The notes under the pieces are model-generated. The model saw only the letters and a program-made list of their open reading frames with translations. It did not search any database and was not told the DNA's origin. A stretch of 64,000 nucleotides of DNA, taken from Blastococcus sp. CPCC 205250. Lineage in GTDB: Bacteria; Actinomycetota; Actinomycetes; Mycobacteriales; Geodermatophilaceae. Both the position numbers and the translations under genes were made by a program. Each line of letters opens with the position of its first letter. Within the stretch, counting starts at the first letter, position 1. Below are positions 22,220-31,663 of this stretch, piece after piece. The stretch spans positions 1 through 64,000 of the forward strand of contig NZ_JABGCG010000004.1 in NCBI RefSeq assembly GCF_019799925.1. Direction: 5' to 3'.

Positions 22220-22818
22220 TGTCCGAACCGGCCGCCGAGGGCGACTACCGGCTGCTCGCCAGCGAGACCGTGTACGACGGCCGGGTCATCAGCCTGGTCC
22301 GCGACACCGTGGCCATGCCCGGCGGCGGCGACAGCGTCCGCGAGGTGGTCCGCCACCCCGGCGCGGTCGCCGTCGTGGCGCTCGACGAGGGCGACACCGT
22401 GGTCCTGCTGCGCCAGTACCGGCACCCGGTGGGCGGCTACCTGTGGGAGCTGCCCGCCGGGCTGCGTGACGCCGACGGCGAGCCGCCGCTGGAGACGGCC
22501 AAGCGCGAGCTGGCCGAGGAGGTGCTGCTGGCGGCGGAGCGCTGGTCGCTGCTGGTGGCGTACTTCTCGAGCCCCGGCTTCTGCGACGAGCGGATCTCGG
22601 TCTACCTCGCCGAGGGGCTCTCGGCGGTGGACCGGCCCGACGGCTTCACCGTCGAGCACGAGGAGCTCGACATGACGATCGACCGGGTGCCGCTGGCCGA
22701 GGCGGTGCAGCGGGTGTTCGCCGGGGGGATCCGCAACCCGGCCGCCGTCGTGGGGCTGCTGGCCGCCGCGCGGTACCGCGCCGGCGGCATCGAGCTGCCC
22801 CCGGTCGACGCCGGATAG
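22219..22818 (+). CDS. Nudix hydrolase, ADP-ribose pyrophosphatase-like
   Basis: The 199-residue protein carries the Nudix box in the form G-x-E-x7-RELAEE (segment LETAKRELAEEVLLAAERW), preceded by WELPAGL. The family cleaves nucleoside diphosphates linked to another group, and the ADP-ribose branch has the PAG segment before the box. It overlaps pyrG by one base and matches the mycobacterial neighbour Rv1700, which is an ADP-ribose pyrophosphatase-type enzyme. Confidence 0.88.
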
Positions 22819-22832
22819 CCGCTCGACGGGTA

Positions 22833-23549
22833 TCAGCCGAGGACGACGGGGGCCGAGCTGCCGACCTGCACGAACTGCATGACCTGGGCGGTCTCGTCCC
22901 AGACCTGCTCCTCCAGCCAGAACACGTAGGTCCCGCCGGGGATCAGGCCGGTCATCGTGGTGCTGACCTCGCCGCAGTCGTCGCGCTGGCCGACCAGCTG
23001 CTGCGGCGGCGCCGGCTGGACCCCGGTCACCAGCTGCTGGCTGACCGCCTGCACCCGGTAGCCGCGGACGGCGGAGTCGCTGTCGGCCATCCAGCTCAGC
23101 GTGGCGCTGCCGGCCCCGGGGACGACGGCGGGCGGGATGCGCCGCGGGCTGCCGTACCCGCCGCAGGGGGCCTCGGGCGGGGTGTACTCCGGGATCACGC
23201 CGCGCGGCACCGTGGGCGGCACGAACTCGACGTCGATGTCGCGGGGGACCGGCACGGCCACGCCGGGCACGCGCACCTGGGGCTCGGGGACGTCGAAGCC
23301 GGTCCGCTCGACCGCCTGCGGCACCTGGGGCACCTGCGGGACCTGGCCGGGCATCATCCCGGCGTCCCGGAACGGCGACCAGGAGGCGGTGACCTGCGCG
23401 GCCAGCTCCGTGGCGGGCGCGCCGAGGGTCACCAGGCCGACCGCGAGGACGGCGGCCACCGTGCCCGCACCGCCGGTGAGCGACCGACGGCGCCGGGGTG
23501 CGCGTCGTCCCGCGGGCCGGCCCCTGCGCCGGCGTCCCGCCTGTCCCAT
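22833..23549 (-). CDS. Exported fibronectin-III-like protein
   Basis: The 238-residue protein has an Arg-rich N-terminus and one hydrophobic segment at about residues 28-50 (AGTVAAVLAVGLVTLGAPAT), consistent with a signal anchor. A Pro-rich region (PQVPQVPQ) follows, then a beta-sandwich-like domain with ATLSWMADSDSAVRGYRVQA, typical of fibronectin type III. The ATG at 23549 is set by GGAGG six bases before it. It is convergent with the Nudix gene. The function is unknown. Confidence 0.65.
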   Translation of the reverse strand: MGQAGRRRRGRPAGRRAPRRRRSLTGGAGTVAAVLAVGLVTLGAPATELAAQVTASWSPFRDAGMMPGQVPQVPQVPQAVERTGFDVPEPQVRVPGVAVPVPRDIDVEFVPPTVPRGVIPEYTPPEAPCGGYGSPRRIPPAVVPGAGSATLSWMADSDSAVRGYRVQAVSQQLVTGVQPAPPQQLVGQRDDCGEVSTTMTGLIPGGTYVFWLEEQVWDETAQVMQFVQVGSSAPVVLG

Positions 23550-23612
23550 CGCCACCTCCGGTCTCGCGAGGACCATCGGCGGGCCGGCCCCCGGTGTTGA
23601 GCCGAGCGGGGA

Positions 23613-24260
23613 TCAGACCGGTGGCGCCGTCGCGCCCGACCCGGCCCGGTCGGGCTCCGGCAGCCGCAGGCCCAGCCGCGCGGCCTCGAGCCCGGCGAGC
23701 GTGCGCGTCGCGGCCGGGTCGCCGGCCCGCCAGGCCGCGCCGGTGCCCGCCGGCAGCCCGGCCAGCCGCGGGAGGGGCGCCGTGGCCACGGCCCGGGCGG
23801 CCAGCAGGTCGAGGTCCGGTGTGCGCGCGTCGAGCAGCCGCGCGACCGCCGTCGCCTCCCGGGACCAGGCCAGCCGCCACGGCAGCCAGCGCAGCAGCAT
23901 CCAGCCCACCGGCAGGAGGACCAGGACGACCGACAGCCAGAAGGCGAGCGTGCCCACCGCGTCCTGGGCCGACTGCCCGGCACCGCTCACCGAGTCCCCG
24001 GCACTCCCGAGGGCGTCGAACGGCGTGGACAACTCGTCGCCGACCACCGGCACGTCCTCGGCGACGTCGGCGGCCGAGCCCATGCTGTCGGCCACCGAGG
24101 CGCCCAGTCGTTCCACCGCCTCGCCGGGCTCGGCCAGCGCCAGCACCGCGCCGTGCACCGCCCGCGCCACCAGCACCCACAGCACGGCCCACGCCAGCAT
24201 GCCCACGTCGGCCAGCACCTGGGCCAGCCGCTTGTCGGGTCGCTGGGCGTACAGCTGCAT
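23613..24260 (-). CDS. Two-helix membrane protein of unknown function
   Basis: The 215-residue protein has one hydrophobic helix near the N-terminus ([19 protein letters not shown]) and one in the middle ([21 protein letters not shown]), with a Ser/Ala-rich extracytoplasmic loop between them. The C-terminus is cytosolic and charged. The ATG at 24260 lies about eight bases after AGAGGA. It is followed on the same strand by the fibronectin-like gene, so the two may form one unit. No family is recognised. Confidence 0.6.
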   Translation of the reverse strand: MQLYAQRPDKRLAQVLADVGMLAWAVLWVLVARAVHGAVLALAEPGEAVERLGASVADSMGSAADVAEDVPVVGDELSTPFDALGSAGDSVSGAGQSAQDAVGTLAFWLSVVLVLLPVGWMLLRWLPWRLAWSREATAVARLLDARTPDLDLLAARAVATAPLPRLAGLPAGTGAAWRAGDPAATRTLAGLEAARLGLRLPEPDRAGSGATAPPV

Positions 24261-24370
24261 CCGCGGGTCCTCTCGGGGGAGAGCGCGCCGGTCGCGCCCC
24301 GCACGATCGTCGGTCAGCGGCGGCGGCCCGGCAGCCCGAACGATCCCCGGCCGCCGGTGCCGACCGTCCC

Positions 24371-24376
24371 TAGACT
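24371..24376 (+). promoter_or_regulatory. Predicted -10 element of the ald promoter
   Basis: TAGACT matches the -10 consensus and lies 95 bases before the ald ATG, in the divergent interval from the membrane-protein gene. The same hexamer precedes aroH in this window. No good -35 is visible. Confidence 0.35.
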
Positions 24377-24471
24377 CCGCGCCGAGCGCCCCCGACCGGG
24401 GCGCCGCGTCCGGACGACCACACAGGCCAGGGCCCCGACGACCTCGGGGACCGGCCGGACCAGGAGCTGGC

Positions 24472-25587
24472 ATGCGCGTCGGGGTCCCCCGCGAGATCAA
24501 GAACCACGAGTACCGGGTGGCGCTCACCCCTGCCGGGGTGCACGAGCTGACCCGGGCCGGGCACGAGGTGCTCGTCGAGCAGGGAGCGGGGGAGGGGTCC
24601 TCCATCCCGGACGAGGACATGGTCTCCGCCGGCGCCCGGATCGTCGCGGCCGCCGACGACGTCTGGGCCGACGCCGACCTGCTGCTCAAGGTCAAGGAGC
24701 CGGTCGCCGAGGAGTACCGGCGGCTGCGCGCGGGCCAGACGCTGTTCACCTACCTGCACCTGGCCGCCTCGCGCGAGTGCACCGAGGCGCTGGTCGCCTC
24801 CGGCACCACCGCCATCGCCTACGAGACGGTCCAGACCGCCGACGGCGCGCTGCCCCTGCTGGCGCCGATGTCGGAGGTGGCCGGGCGGATGGCGCCGCAG
24901 GTCGGGGCGCACGCGCTGGAGCGGGCGCACGGCGGGCGCGGGGTGCTGCTCGGCGGGGCGCCCGGGGTCTACGCCGCCAAGGTCGTCGTCCTCGGCGCCG
25001 GGGTGTCCGGGATGAACGCCGCGGCCATCGCCCTGGGCATGCAGGCCGAGGTGATCGTGCTCGACCGCGACGTCGACAAGCTCCGCGCCGCCGACCGCAT
25101 CTACCAGGGGCACCTGCAGACCGTCGCCTCCAACGCCTACGAGGTGGAGCGCGCGGTGCTCGACGCCGACCTGGTGATCGGCGCGGTGCTCGTGCCCGGC
25201 GCCCGCGCGCCCAAGCTCGTGACCGACGACCTGGTCGCCCGCATGAAGCCGGGGTCGGTCCTGGTGGACATCGCCGTCGACCAGGGTGGCTGCTTCGAGG
25301 GGACCCGACCGACGACACACGACGCGCCGACCTACCGGGTGCACGGGTCGGTGTTCTACTGCGTGGCGAACATGCCCGGCGCGGTGCCCAACACCTCGAC
25401 CCACGCGCTGACCAACGTCACGCTGCCCTACGTCATGCGACTGGCCGACGAGGGGACGACGGCGGCGGTGCGGGCCGACCGGGCGCTGGCGCACGGCGTC
25501 AACGTCGCGGCCGGGCAGGTGGTCCTGCCCGAGGTCGCCGAGGCGCACGGGCTGACCGCCGTGGGCCTGGAGGAGGTGCTGTCCTGA
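24472..25587 (+). CDS. ald: Alanine dehydrogenase
   Basis: The 371-residue enzyme interconverts L-alanine and pyruvate with NAD and ammonia. The N-terminus [20 protein letters not shown] and the nucleotide-binding segment [20 protein letters not shown] are diagnostic, and length equals that of the usual enzyme. [19 protein letters not shown] and the C-terminal [15 protein letters not shown] are also conserved. The ATG lies after an AGGAG ribosome site, unlike the leaderless genes nearby. It is upstream of xerD but 86 bases separate the genes. Confidence 0.95.
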   Translation: MRVGVPREIKNHEYRVALTPAGVHELTRAGHEVLVEQGAGEGSSIPDEDMVSAGARIVAAADDVWADADLLLKVKEPVAEEYRRLRAGQTLFTYLHLAASRECTEALVASGTTAIAYETVQTADGALPLLAPMSEVAGRMAPQVGAHALERAHGGRGVLLGGAPGVYAAKVVVLGAGVSGMNAAAIALGMQAEVIVLDRDVDKLRAADRIYQGHLQTVASNAYEVERAVLDADLVIGAVLVPGARAPKLVTDDLVARMKPGSVLVDIAVDQGGCFEGTRPTTHDAPTYRVHGSVFYCVANMPGAVPNTSTHALTNVTLPYVMRLADEGTTAAVRADRALAHGVNVAAGQVVLPEVAEAHGLTAVGLEEVLS

Positions 25588-25673
25588 CGACAGCGATGGG
25601 TGCATCGCGGCGAGCAACCAGCGAGGAGCGGACCGGAGCGCGGAGTCAGGACCAGGGGCAGGGCCTGACGACC

Positions 25674-26633
25674 GTGACCGCAACCGGCCCCGGCGTCGAG
25701 CGGGTCGTCTCCGGCTACCTCGACCACCTCACGGTCGAGCGCGGGCTGGCGGCCAACACGATCTCCTCCTACCGCCGCGACCTGCGCCGCTACACGGAGT
25801 TCCTGGCCGCGGCCGGCGTCCGCGGGCTGGGTGAGGTCGCCGAGTCCGACGTCGCCGCGTTCCTCGCCGCGCTGCGCCGCGGGGACGACGCGCACCCGCC
25901 GCTGTCGGCGACCTCCGCCGCCCGGGCCGTCGTCGCCGTGCGGGGGCTGCACCGCTTCGCCGCGCTCGACGGGCTGGTGGCCGACGACGTCGCCGCCGAG
26001 GTGCGCCCGCCCGCCGCCGCCCGGCGGCTGCCCAAGGCGCTGCCGGTGGAGGCCGTGGTGGCGCTCATCGAGGGCGCCGGGGCACTGGAGGGGCCGCGGG
26101 GGCTGCGGGACCGGGCGCTGCTGGAGCTGCTGTACGGCACCGGCGCCCGCATCTCCGAGGCGGTCGGGCTGACCGTCGACGACCTGGACCGCGGGCAGTC
26201 GGTCGTCCGGCTGGCCGGGAAGGGCGGCAAGCAGCGGGTCGTGCCGGTGGGCAGCTACGCGCTGCGCGCGGTCGAGGACTACCTCGTGCGCGCCCGCCCG
26301 GCACTGGCCGCCGCCGGCTCGTCGCGGGGCCGGGCCGGAGCGCTGTTCCTCAACGCTCGCGGCGGCCCGCTGTCGCGGCAGAGCGCCTGGTCGATCCTGC
26401 GGGCGGCCGCCGAGCGGGCGGGGCCGGCGGCGGGCATCTCCGTGGAGCAGGTCTCGCCGCACACGCTGCGGCACAGCTTCGCCACGCACCTGCTCGACGG
26501 CGGCGCCGACGTCCGGGTCGTGCAGGAGCTGCTCGGGCACGCGTCGGTGACGACGACGCAGGTCTACACGCTGGTCACCGTGGACCGGCTGCGCGAGGTG
26601 TACGCGACCAGCCACCCGAGGGCGCTCACCTGA
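25674..26633 (+). CDS. xerD: Tyrosine recombinase XerD
   Basis: The 319-residue protein resolves chromosome dimers with XerC at dif. The N-terminal SAM-like domain carries [20 protein letters not shown]. The catalytic domain shows the first Arg in [27 protein letters not shown] with the His-x-x-Arg pair, [14 protein letters not shown] with the second His and the catalytic Tyr. The GTG at 25674 gives normal length; an ATG at 25596 would add 26 low-complexity residues. It is syntenic with the xer gene of mycobacteria between the Nudix gene and parA. Confidence 0.92.
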   Translation: MTATGPGVERVVSGYLDHLTVERGLAANTISSYRRDLRRYTEFLAAAGVRGLGEVAESDVAAFLAALRRGDDAHPPLSATSAARAVVAVRGLHRFAALDGLVADDVAAEVRPPAAARRLPKALPVEAVVALIEGAGALEGPRGLRDRALLELLYGTGARISEAVGLTVDDLDRGQSVVRLAGKGGKQRVVPVGSYALRAVEDYLVRARPALAAAGSSRGRAGALFLNARGGPLSRQSAWSILRAAAERAGPAAGISVEQVSPHTLRHSFATHLLDGGADVRVVQELLGHASVTTTQVYTLVTVDRLREVYATSHPRALT

Positions 26634-26848
26634 CAGCCGGACCGCCGCTTCCTCGGCGAGAAGTGCCCACCTCCTCGGCTTGATGTTGCGGATGTGTTGT
26701 CAGGTGTAGCCGAGGGGGCGACGCGCCCGGCGTGCCTCCTGGGTGATCGCTTGCCGAGTCCCTACCGTCGTCGGCGACCCGAGCGGTGGGGAAGACCGCA
26801 TCCGGCGCGCCGCGCCGGACCGGGCCCGAGCTGGAGGCGACACCGACC

Positions 26849-27754
26849 ATGGCGATCCGAGGGGATGCGGCCCCTGCCGTCACGCGTCCGCGCGACACCG
26901 AGCCCGAGATGGGCGGGACCGCCTCGAAGCAGGACCCCGCCCGCGCCCGGCAGCGGCCGCTGCCCGAGCCGCGGCCGCTGACGCAGCACGGCCCGGCGCA
27001 GGTCATCGCCATGTGCAACCAGAAGGGCGGCGTCGGCAAGACGACGTCGACGATCAACCTGGGTGCGGCGCTGGTCGAGCACGGCCGCAAGGTGCTGCTC
27101 ATCGACCTCGACCCGCAGGGCGCGCTGTCGGTGGGCCTGGGCGTGCCGGCCCAGAACCTGGACCGCACCATCTACAACGCCCTCATGGAGCGGCGCACCA
27201 CCCTGGCCGACGTCCGCGTGCCGACCGACATCCCCGGCCTGGACCTGGTGCCCAGCAACATCGACCTGTCGGCCGCCGAGGTGCAGCTGGTCAGCGAGGT
27301 CGCCCGCGAGCAGACGCTGCTGCGCGTGCTGGCCGACGTCCGCGACGAGTACGACTACGTCCTCATCGACTGCCAGCCCAGCCTCGGCCTGCTGACCGTC
27401 AACGCGCTCACCGCCGCGCAGGGCGTGATCATCCCGCTGGAGTGCGAGTTCTTCTCGCTGCGCGGCGTCGCCCTGCTGGTCGACACGATCGAGAAGGTCA
27501 AGGAGCGGCTCAACCCGGGCCTGGAGATCTCCGGGATCCTCGCCACGATGTACGACACCCGCACGGTGCACTGCCGCGAGGTGTTCAGCCGGGTCGTCGA
27601 GGCCTTCGGCGACACCGTCTTCCAGACCGTCATCCACCGCACGGTGCGCTTCCCCGAGACCACGGTGGCCGGTCAGCCGATCACCACCTGGGCGCCGACG
27701 TCCTCCGGTGCCGCCGCCTTCCGCGACCTGGCGAAGGAGGTCATCGCGCTGTGA
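26849..27754 (+). CDS. ParA-family ATPase
   Basis: The 301-residue protein has the deviant Walker A motif MCNQKGGVGKTTSTINLG, the DLDPQGALSVGLG segment and the Walker B-like YVLIDCQPSLG. ParA-type ATPases move cargo by ATP-dependent binding to DNA. It lies far from the oriC-proximal parA/parB of actinobacteria and next to scpA/scpB, as Rv1708 does in mycobacteria, so it is probably a paralogue that works with the condensin genes or another cargo. The ATG at 26849 follows a GGAGG site. Its stop overlaps the next gene by 4 bases. Confidence 0.85.
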   Translation: MAIRGDAAPAVTRPRDTEPEMGGTASKQDPARARQRPLPEPRPLTQHGPAQVIAMCNQKGGVGKTTSTINLGAALVEHGRKVLLIDLDPQGALSVGLGVPAQNLDRTIYNALMERRTTLADVRVPTDIPGLDLVPSNIDLSAAEVQLVSEVAREQTLLRVLADVRDEYDYVLIDCQPSLGLLTVNALTAAQGVIIPLECEFFSLRGVALLVDTIEKVKERLNPGLEISGILATMYDTRTVHCREVFSRVVEAFGDTVFQTVIHRTVRFPETTVAGQPITTWAPTSSGAAAFRDLAKEVIAL

Positions 27755-28257
27755 CGCGCCGTCCCGTCCTCCCCGGCGCGTCGGAGCTGTTCCGCCGCAC
27801 CGACACCCCGCCGGCGCCCGAGGTCACCGAGCTGCCCAGCGTCGCGGCGACCACCAGCTCCCCGGCGCTGCGCGCCACCCCGCGGCGCACCGCCGAGGTG
27901 CCGGGCGTCGAGGAGTCGATGCCGGGGCTGACCCTGGTCCCGGCCGGCGCCGACGCCGACCCGCTCGCCGCGTTCCGGACGGCGCCCGCGCCTGCGCCCA
28001 CCATGGCCCCGCAGCCGCCGCGCACCCGCGGCAAGGCCGTGCGGACCGAGCGCACCAAGCACGACGAGAAGATCACCGTCTACATCTCCGCCGACGAGCT
28101 CCTGGCACTGGAGAGCGCCCGGCTCACCCTGCGCGGGCAGCACGGCGTGGCCGCCGACCGCGGGCGGATCGTCCGCGAGGCCATCACGGTGCTGCTGGCC
28201 GACCTGGCGGAGTCCGGCGAGGACTCCGTGCTCGTGCGCCGGCTCCGGGGGAACTGA
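27751..28257 (+). CDS. Possible RHH-like partner of the ParA ATPase
   Basis: The 168-residue protein has a disordered, Pro- and Thr-rich N-terminal half and a basic C-terminal half. Residues 103-150 (EKITVYISADELLALESARL, then IVREAITVLLADL) look like a ribbon-helix-helix DNA-binding fold. It starts 4 bases inside the parA stop, so the two are co-translated. Partners of orphan ParA ATPases are often small DNA-binding proteins of this type, hence the suggestion. No ParB-like HTH is visible. Confidence 0.65.
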   Translation: MTRRPVLPGASELFRRTDTPPAPEVTELPSVAATTSSPALRATPRRTAEVPGVEESMPGLTLVPAGADADPLAAFRTAPAPAPTMAPQPPRTRGKAVRTERTKHDEKITVYISADELLALESARLTLRGQHGVAADRGRIVREAITVLLADLAESGEDSVLVRRLRGN

Positions 28258-28261
28258 CCCC

Positions 28262-28274
28262 TACGCTCGCTGAC
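28262..28274 (+). promoter_or_regulatory. Predicted leaderless promoter (-10) of scpA
   Basis: TACGCT (28262-28267) is followed by seven bases and then the scpA GTG at 28275, again the leaderless spacing. The upstream stop is at 28257, so scpA need not depend on the parA transcript. Confidence 0.45.
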
Positions 28275-29123
28275 GTGACCGAAGCGCGGGCGGAGGGGCG
28301 CTTCACCGTCCGGCTGACCAACTTCGAGGGGCCCTTCGACCTCCTCCTGCAGTTGATCGGCAAGCACAAGCTCGACGTCACCGAGATCGCGCTCTCGCAG
28401 GTCACCGACGAGTTCATCGCCCACCTGCGGGCACTCGGCGACGAGCTGGACCTCGACCAGGCCAGCGAGTTCCTCGTCGTCGCCGCGACCCTGCTCGACC
28501 TCAAGGCCGCCCGGCTGCTGCCGGCGGCCGAGGTGGAGGACGAGGACGACCTCGAGCTGCTCGAGGCCCGCGACCTGTTGTTCGCCCGGCTGCTGCAGTA
28601 CCGCGCCTACAAGGAGGCCGCCGCGTTCCTGCGGGAGCGGGAGGCCGGCGCCGTCCTCCGGTACGGCCGCGACGCCGGGCCCGACCCGGTCTTCGCCGAG
28701 CAGGTCCCCGAGGTGCTGCTCGGCGTCACCCCGGCGCAGTTCGCCGCGCTGGCCACCCGGGTGCTGACGCCGAAGGCGCCGCCCACCGTGAGCGTCAGCC
28801 ACCTGCACGCCGCAGCGGTCAGCGTCGCCGAGCAGCTGCTGCTCGTCCGGAACCGCCTCGCCGAGGCCGGGACCGTCAGCTTCCGCGCGCTCACCGCTGA
28901 CTGCGGGCACACCCTCGAGGTGGTCGCTCGGTTCCTCGCCCTGCTGGAGCTCTACCGTCAGCAGCGGGTCGTCTTCGACCAGCTCACCCCGCTGGGCGAG
29001 CTGCACGTGCGCTGGACCGGCGGCGCGCTGCCCGTCCGGTCCGACGACGAGGGCACGGACGACGAGGGGGAGGACGACGAGGGCACGGACGACGGCGCGA
29101 CCGACGAGGAGGAGGACCGGTGA
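28275..29123 (+). CDS. scpA: Condensin subunit ScpA
   Basis: The 282-residue kleisin links the SMC heads and ScpB. The N-terminal segment TNFEGPFDLLLQLIGKHKLD and the ALSQVTDEFIAHL continuation are diagnostic, and the C-terminal winged-helix segment includes LEVVARFLALLELYRQQRVV. The last 30 residues are an unusual, highly acidic tail with repeated EGTDD. It is coupled to scpB by a 4-base overlap. Confidence 0.93.
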   Translation: MTEARAEGRFTVRLTNFEGPFDLLLQLIGKHKLDVTEIALSQVTDEFIAHLRALGDELDLDQASEFLVVAATLLDLKAARLLPAAEVEDEDDLELLEARDLLFARLLQYRAYKEAAAFLREREAGAVLRYGRDAGPDPVFAEQVPEVLLGVTPAQFAALATRVLTPKAPPTVSVSHLHAAAVSVAEQLLLVRNRLAEAGTVSFRALTADCGHTLEVVARFLALLELYRQQRVVFDQLTPLGELHVRWTGGALPVRSDDEGTDDEGEDDEGTDDGATDEEEDR

Positions 29124-29929
29124 CCGAGGAGGACCGCGGGCCCATCTCCTGGGAGGCCCTGGCCGCCGAGCTGGCCGCCACCCGCGAGGCGGCCGAGGAC
29201 CGCGACGACGACCCCGCCGTCTGGGACGCCGTCGCCGCCGCGCTGGCCGCCCGCGTCGCCGAGCGGCCGCCGGTCGACGACGAGCCCGCGCCGGTGCCGG
29301 TCGAGGAGGCGGTCCTGCCGCTGCCCGGGATGCCGGAGCCGGAGCCGGAGGAGGAGCCCGAGCCGGAGGTCGACGTCGACCCGGCCACCCTGCGTGCCGG
29401 CCTGGAGGCGCTGCTGTTCGTGCTGGACAGCCCGGTGGACGAGGAGACGCTCGCGGCGTCACTGCGCTGCCCGGTCGCCCGCGCCCGGGAGGCGCTGGCC
29501 GAGCTCGCCGAGGACTACGACCGCCGCGGTGCCGGCATCACGCTGCGCCGGGTGGGGGAGGGCTGGCGGCTGTACACCCGCGACGAGCACGCCGGGGTCA
29601 TCGAGCGCTACCTCGGTCACGGGCGGGGCAGCCGGCTCACCCAGGCGGCGCTGGAGACCCTCGCCGTCATCGCCTACCGCCAGCCGGTCACCCGGGCGCG
29701 GATCGCGGCCATCCGCGGCGTCGGTGTCGACGGCGTCATGCGCACCCTGCTCACCCGCGGGCTGGTGCACGAGGTGGGCAGCGACCCGGACTCCGGCGGC
29801 GGGCTGTACGGCACCACGCCGCTGTTCCTCGAGCGGCTGGGGCTGACGGGCCTCGCCGACCTGCCCGACCTCGGGCCGCTGGTGCCCGAGACCGCGTCGT
29901 TCCTGGTCGACCACCCCGACGCGCACTGA
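29120..29929 (+). CDS. scpB: Condensin subunit ScpB
   Basis: The 269-residue protein has two winged-helix domains typical of ScpB: LRAGLEALLFVLDSPVDEET in the first and LTQAALETLAVIAYRQPVTR in the second, followed by GVGVDGVMRTLLTRGLV. The first 85 residues are an acidic, Pro-rich extension absent from shorter ScpBs. Genes scpA and scpB are translationally coupled, and ScpB dimers bind ScpA. Confidence 0.93.
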   Translation: MTEEDRGPISWEALAAELAATREAAEDRDDDPAVWDAVAAALAARVAERPPVDDEPAPVPVEEAVLPLPGMPEPEPEEEPEPEVDVDPATLRAGLEALLFVLDSPVDEETLAASLRCPVARAREALAELAEDYDRRGAGITLRRVGEGWRLYTRDEHAGVIERYLGHGRGSRLTQAALETLAVIAYRQPVTRARIAAIRGVGVDGVMRTLLTRGLVHEVGSDPDSGGGLYGTTPLFLERLGLTGLADLPDLGPLVPETASFLVDHPDAH

Positions 29930-30026
29930 GGCCGTCGCCGGGTGACGGATGATCGCCGTCCTCGCCGCGCGGTCGCCGACCTCGACGTCCGCCGCGAGGT
30001 CGGCGGCGCCGGCGCGCGGACGGCGA

Positions 30027-30269
30027 TCAGTCCCCGAAGACCACCCCGGTCGCCAGCAGCAGGCCGACGACGACGAAGCCGCCACCGGCGATCCGCCCGC
30101 GCCAGAGGTGGAAGGATCGGGCGCGGTCGGACCACACGCCGGCGGCGCCCGGGCGCTCGCGAGCCGCGGGGTTGTCGGGGGAGTGCTCCCACACCAGCCG
30201 CCGGGACAGCAGCACGAGGGCCACGCCCATCACCGCGAGCACCAGCCCCATGACCTGCTCCGTCCGCAT
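30027..30269 (-). CDS. Small two-helix membrane protein
   Basis: The 80-residue protein has an N-terminal hydrophobic helix (MGLVLAVMGVALVLLSRRL) and a C-terminal one (GGGFVVVGLLLATGVVFG), with a charged, mostly cytosolic or exposed linker between them. An ATG 12 bases further upstream is also possible, and no ribosome site is clear. It is convergent with scpB. The two helices in a small frame support a real gene; the function is unknown. Confidence 0.55.
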   Translation of the reverse strand: MRTEQVMGLVLAVMGVALVLLSRRLVWEHSPDNPAARERPGAAGVWSDRARSFHLWRGRIAGGGFVVVGLLLATGVVFGD

Positions 30270-30330
30270 GTGCGTGATCATCCCGCACGCGGACGGAGCG
30301 GTCGCCGACGTGGTGGGAGACTGGAGGGCG

Positions 30331-31188
30331 ATGAACACCGCGCCGACCGACGAGACCCCCGACGAGACCACCACCACCGGGGGCGGAGAAGGCTGGTCGG
30401 AGGACATGGAGCTCGCCCCGGCGCACCCGTCCGACCGCGCCCCGGAGCGGGACGAGGGCCACCCCGAGGGCGAGCGGCTGCAGAAGGTCCTGGCCCGCGC
30501 CGGCGTCGGCTCCCGCCGCGTCTGCGAGGACATGATCGACGAGGGCCGGATCAGCGTGAACGGCGCCGTCGTCCAGGTGCAGGGCATGCGGGTGCACCCG
30601 CGCACCGACCACATCGCCGTCGACGGCGTCCGGATGGAGCTGCGCGACGACCGGGTGACCTACGCGCTGAACAAGCCCTCCGGGGTCATCACCGCGATGA
30701 GCGACGACCGCAACCGGCCCACCGTCGGCGACATGGTGGGTGACCTCGCGCCGGGGCTGGTGCACGTCGGCCGCCTCGACCAGGACACCGACGGCCTGCT
30801 GCTGGTCACCAACGACGGCGAGCTCGCCCACCGGCTGGCCCACCCGTCCTACGAGGTGAAGAAGACCTACCTCGCGCAGGTGTCGGGCTCGGTCCCGCGG
30901 GACATGTTCCGGCGGCTGCGCCAGGGCGTGGAGCTCGAGGACGGGCCGGTGAGGGTCGACTCCTTCACGGTCGTGGACACCCACGCCGGGCAGTCGGTCG
31001 TCGAGGTGGTGCTGCACGAGGGCCGCAAGCACATCGTCCGGCGGCTGCTGGCACACGTCGGGCTGCCGGTGTCGCGGCTGACGCGGACGGCGATCGGCCC
31101 GGTGAAGCTGGAGCGGATGCGCGTCGGCTCGATCCGCCGGCTCACCCGCTCCGAGGTCGGCCAGCTCAACGACCTCGTCGGGCTCTAG
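30331..31188 (+). CDS. rluB: rRNA pseudouridine synthase, RluB/RsuA type
   Basis: The 285-residue protein has an N-terminal S4 domain (RLQKVLARAGVGSRRVCEDM) and the pseudouridine synthase core with GRLDQDTDGLLLVTNDGEL, which carries the catalytic Asp. A KKTYLAQVSG segment and the C-terminal EGRKHIVRRLLAHVG are conserved. The ATG at 30331 follows a GGAGG site. It lies between scpB and aroH as in mycobacteria (Rv1711). The exact site, 23S or 16S, cannot be told from sequence alone; RluB-like is likelier. Confidence 0.87.
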   Translation: MNTAPTDETPDETTTTGGGEGWSEDMELAPAHPSDRAPERDEGHPEGERLQKVLARAGVGSRRVCEDMIDEGRISVNGAVVQVQGMRVHPRTDHIAVDGVRMELRDDRVTYALNKPSGVITAMSDDRNRPTVGDMVGDLAPGLVHVGRLDQDTDGLLLVTNDGELAHRLAHPSYEVKKTYLAQVSGSVPRDMFRRLRQGVELEDGPVRVDSFTVVDTHAGQSVVEVVLHEGRKHIVRRLLAHVGLPVSRLTRTAIGPVKLERMRVGSIRRLTRSEVGQLNDLVGL

Positions 31189-31196
31189 ACGGAGGA

Positions 31197-31240
31197 CCTC
31201 CCTGCCCCTCGCACGCGCGCGGCGGGCCCCTGCAGGGAGG
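31197..31240 (+). terminator. Candidate hairpin terminator after the pseudouridine synthase gene
   Basis: CCTCCCTGC (31197-31205) and GCAGGGAGG (31232-31240) form a 9-bp stem with a 26-base GC-rich loop that can fold further. It lies 9 bases after the stop codon and directly before the aroH promoter element. There is no T tract. Confidence 0.4.
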
Positions 31241-31245
31241 CCGCC

Positions 31246-31251
31246 TAGACT
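31246..31251 (+). promoter_or_regulatory. Predicted -10 element of the aroH-cmk-der operon
   Basis: TAGACT fits the -10 consensus and lies 55 bases before the aroH start, right after the candidate terminator. The short leader then carries a GAGGAG ribosome site. Confidence 0.4.
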
Positions 31252-31300
31252 CGGCAAGGCGCCCACGAGCGGGAGCCCGTGGGACGAATGAGGAGTGTGC

Positions 31301-31663
31301 ATGGCCGTCCGAGCCATCCGGGGCGCGACGCAGGTCGACGCCGACGACCGGGACGAGGTGCTGGCGGCGACGCGCGAGCTGGTGAGCACCGTGATCGAGC
31401 GCAACCGGCTGGACAGCGAGCAGCTGATCAGCATCCTGTTCACCGCGACCCCCGACCTGGTGTCGGAGTTCCCCGCCCTGGCCGCGCGCGAGCTCGGGCT
31501 CGGCGACGTGCCGCTGATGTGCGCCACCGAGATCGGCGTCGCGCACGCGCTGCCCCGCGTGCTGCGGCTCATGGCGCACGTGGAGACCGACGTGCCGCGG
31601 TCGGAGATCGCGCACGTGTACCTGCGCGGCGCGACCGCCCTGCGACGGGACATCGCACAATGA
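31301..31663 (+). CDS. aroH: Chorismate mutase, AroH type
   Basis: The 120-residue protein matches the trimeric AroH fold. It begins [20 protein letters not shown] and has [20 protein letters not shown] and the conserved [20 protein letters not shown], with Arg residues that bind chorismate. It makes prephenate in phenylalanine and tyrosine synthesis. The ATG at 31301 lies seven bases after GAGGAG. Its stop overlaps cmk by 4 bases. Confidence 0.92.
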   Translation: MAVRAIRGATQVDADDRDEVLAATRELVSTVIERNRLDSEQLISILFTATPDLVSEFPALAARELGLGDVPLMCATEIGVAHALPRVLRLMAHVETDVPRSEIAHVYLRGATALRRDIAQ

